Source: Halichondria panicea
Lineage: Eukaryota > Porifera > Demospongiae > Suberitida > Halichondriidae
Length of the DNA stretch: 64,000 nt
Direction of reading: 5' to 3'
Assembly: GCF_963675165.1 (NCBI RefSeq)
Contig: NC_087391.1
Coordinates: forward strand, 5,674,126 to 5,738,125
Shown here: positions 63,793 to 64,000 of the stretch, one piece after another
How the letters are laid out: each line of letters opens with the position of its first letter
Numbering within the stretch: position 1 is the stretch's first letter
Translations under genes and position numbers: made by a program
Notes under the pieces: generated by a model
What the model saw: the letters and a program-made list of their open reading frames with translations, nothing else
Databases searched by the model: none
What the model was told of the DNA's origin: nothing

Positions 63793-64000
63793 CTGTGGGA
63801 AGGTAATAATAATATCTGCAGTGATTTAATTATCCCTAATATCTTACAGATGTGATAGAAATACCTTAAAGGTACTCCTACCTTAGTCTACACAAACAAA
63901 CCGCTTAAGTATGTTATGTCAGCTATAAGCATTGCACATGCAGCCCCTGGACACACTGATACAACGATGACTATGTGTGTTTGTGTGCTACAGAGTTTTG
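63793..64000. other. Right edge, no exon recognised
   Basis: This is presumably an intron of the giant minus-strand gene. I see no convincing exon with splice sites; the remaining 5' exons must lie beyond the window. Confidence 0.5.

Overview
This is a 64-kb stretch of a eukaryotic, animal-type nuclear genome. Every gene I recognise is split by short GT-AG introns (mostly 50-400 bp). The gene set is metazoan: HECTD1, Artemis, LSM1, DNAJC17, dynein regulatory complex subunit 1, kinectin/RRBP1 family, trehalase, ankyrin-asparaginase. Genes are densely packed, intergenic gaps are A+T-rich with many ataattat-type words, and the last gene has cohesin and dockerin-like modules. Together these suggest an early-branching animal, most likely a sponge. 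The organism is inferred; no single marker proves it.

Layout, left to right: 3' end of a HAUS5-like augmin gene (+, 150-1647); an ATF3/FOS-like bZIP factor (+, 2154-3053); the E3 ligase HECTD1 (-, 31 exons, 22895-3820); the axonemal protein DRC1 (+, 23182-25677); a kinectin/RRBP1-like ER coiled-coil protein (-, 32736-26176); Artemis/DCLRE1C (-, 37054-33225); a membrane trehalase (+, 37272-39754); LSM1 (-, 40712-40041); DNAJC17 (+, 40924-42242); a PPP1R36-like protein (-, 44425-42448); an asparaginase with ankyrin repeats (+, 44611-48232); and a giant cell-surface protein (-, 63792-48463, 5' end outside the window). For each gene except the HAUS5-like one and the giant one, the exon lengths I derived sum to a whole number of codons from ATG to stop.

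From HECTD1 rightwards the genes mostly alternate strand. This makes four head-to-head pairs with 185-286 bp between start codons (HECTD1/DRC1, Artemis/trehalase, LSM1/DNAJC17, PPP1R36/asparaginase) and tail-to-tail pairs in between. Two of the shared promoters carry the same 12-mer, AAGATGGGCGTG. The DRC1 promoter has a near-consensus RFX X-box. The genes do not form one pathway; they are mostly housekeeping or ciliary functions.

The most unusual locus is the giant gene. Its N-terminus has an usherin-like LamG plus laminin-N pair. This is followed by 27 copies of a ~58-residue Ser/Thr-rich repeat, a beta-rich region, a cohesin-like domain, two dibasic proprotein-convertase-like sites, a dockerin-like EF-hand pair, three more mucin-like repeat arrays, one transmembrane helix and a ~480-residue tail ending in a PDZ-ligand-like sequence. 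Most of it lies in one 11.8-kb exon.

The second theme is repeat DNA tied to splicing. Five HECTD1 splice donors and one RRBP1-like acceptor sit inside tandem duplications, one of them an 11-copy in-frame ladder. (CA)n/(TG)n tracts abut many splice sites. Fold-back elements and a TIR element lie in introns.
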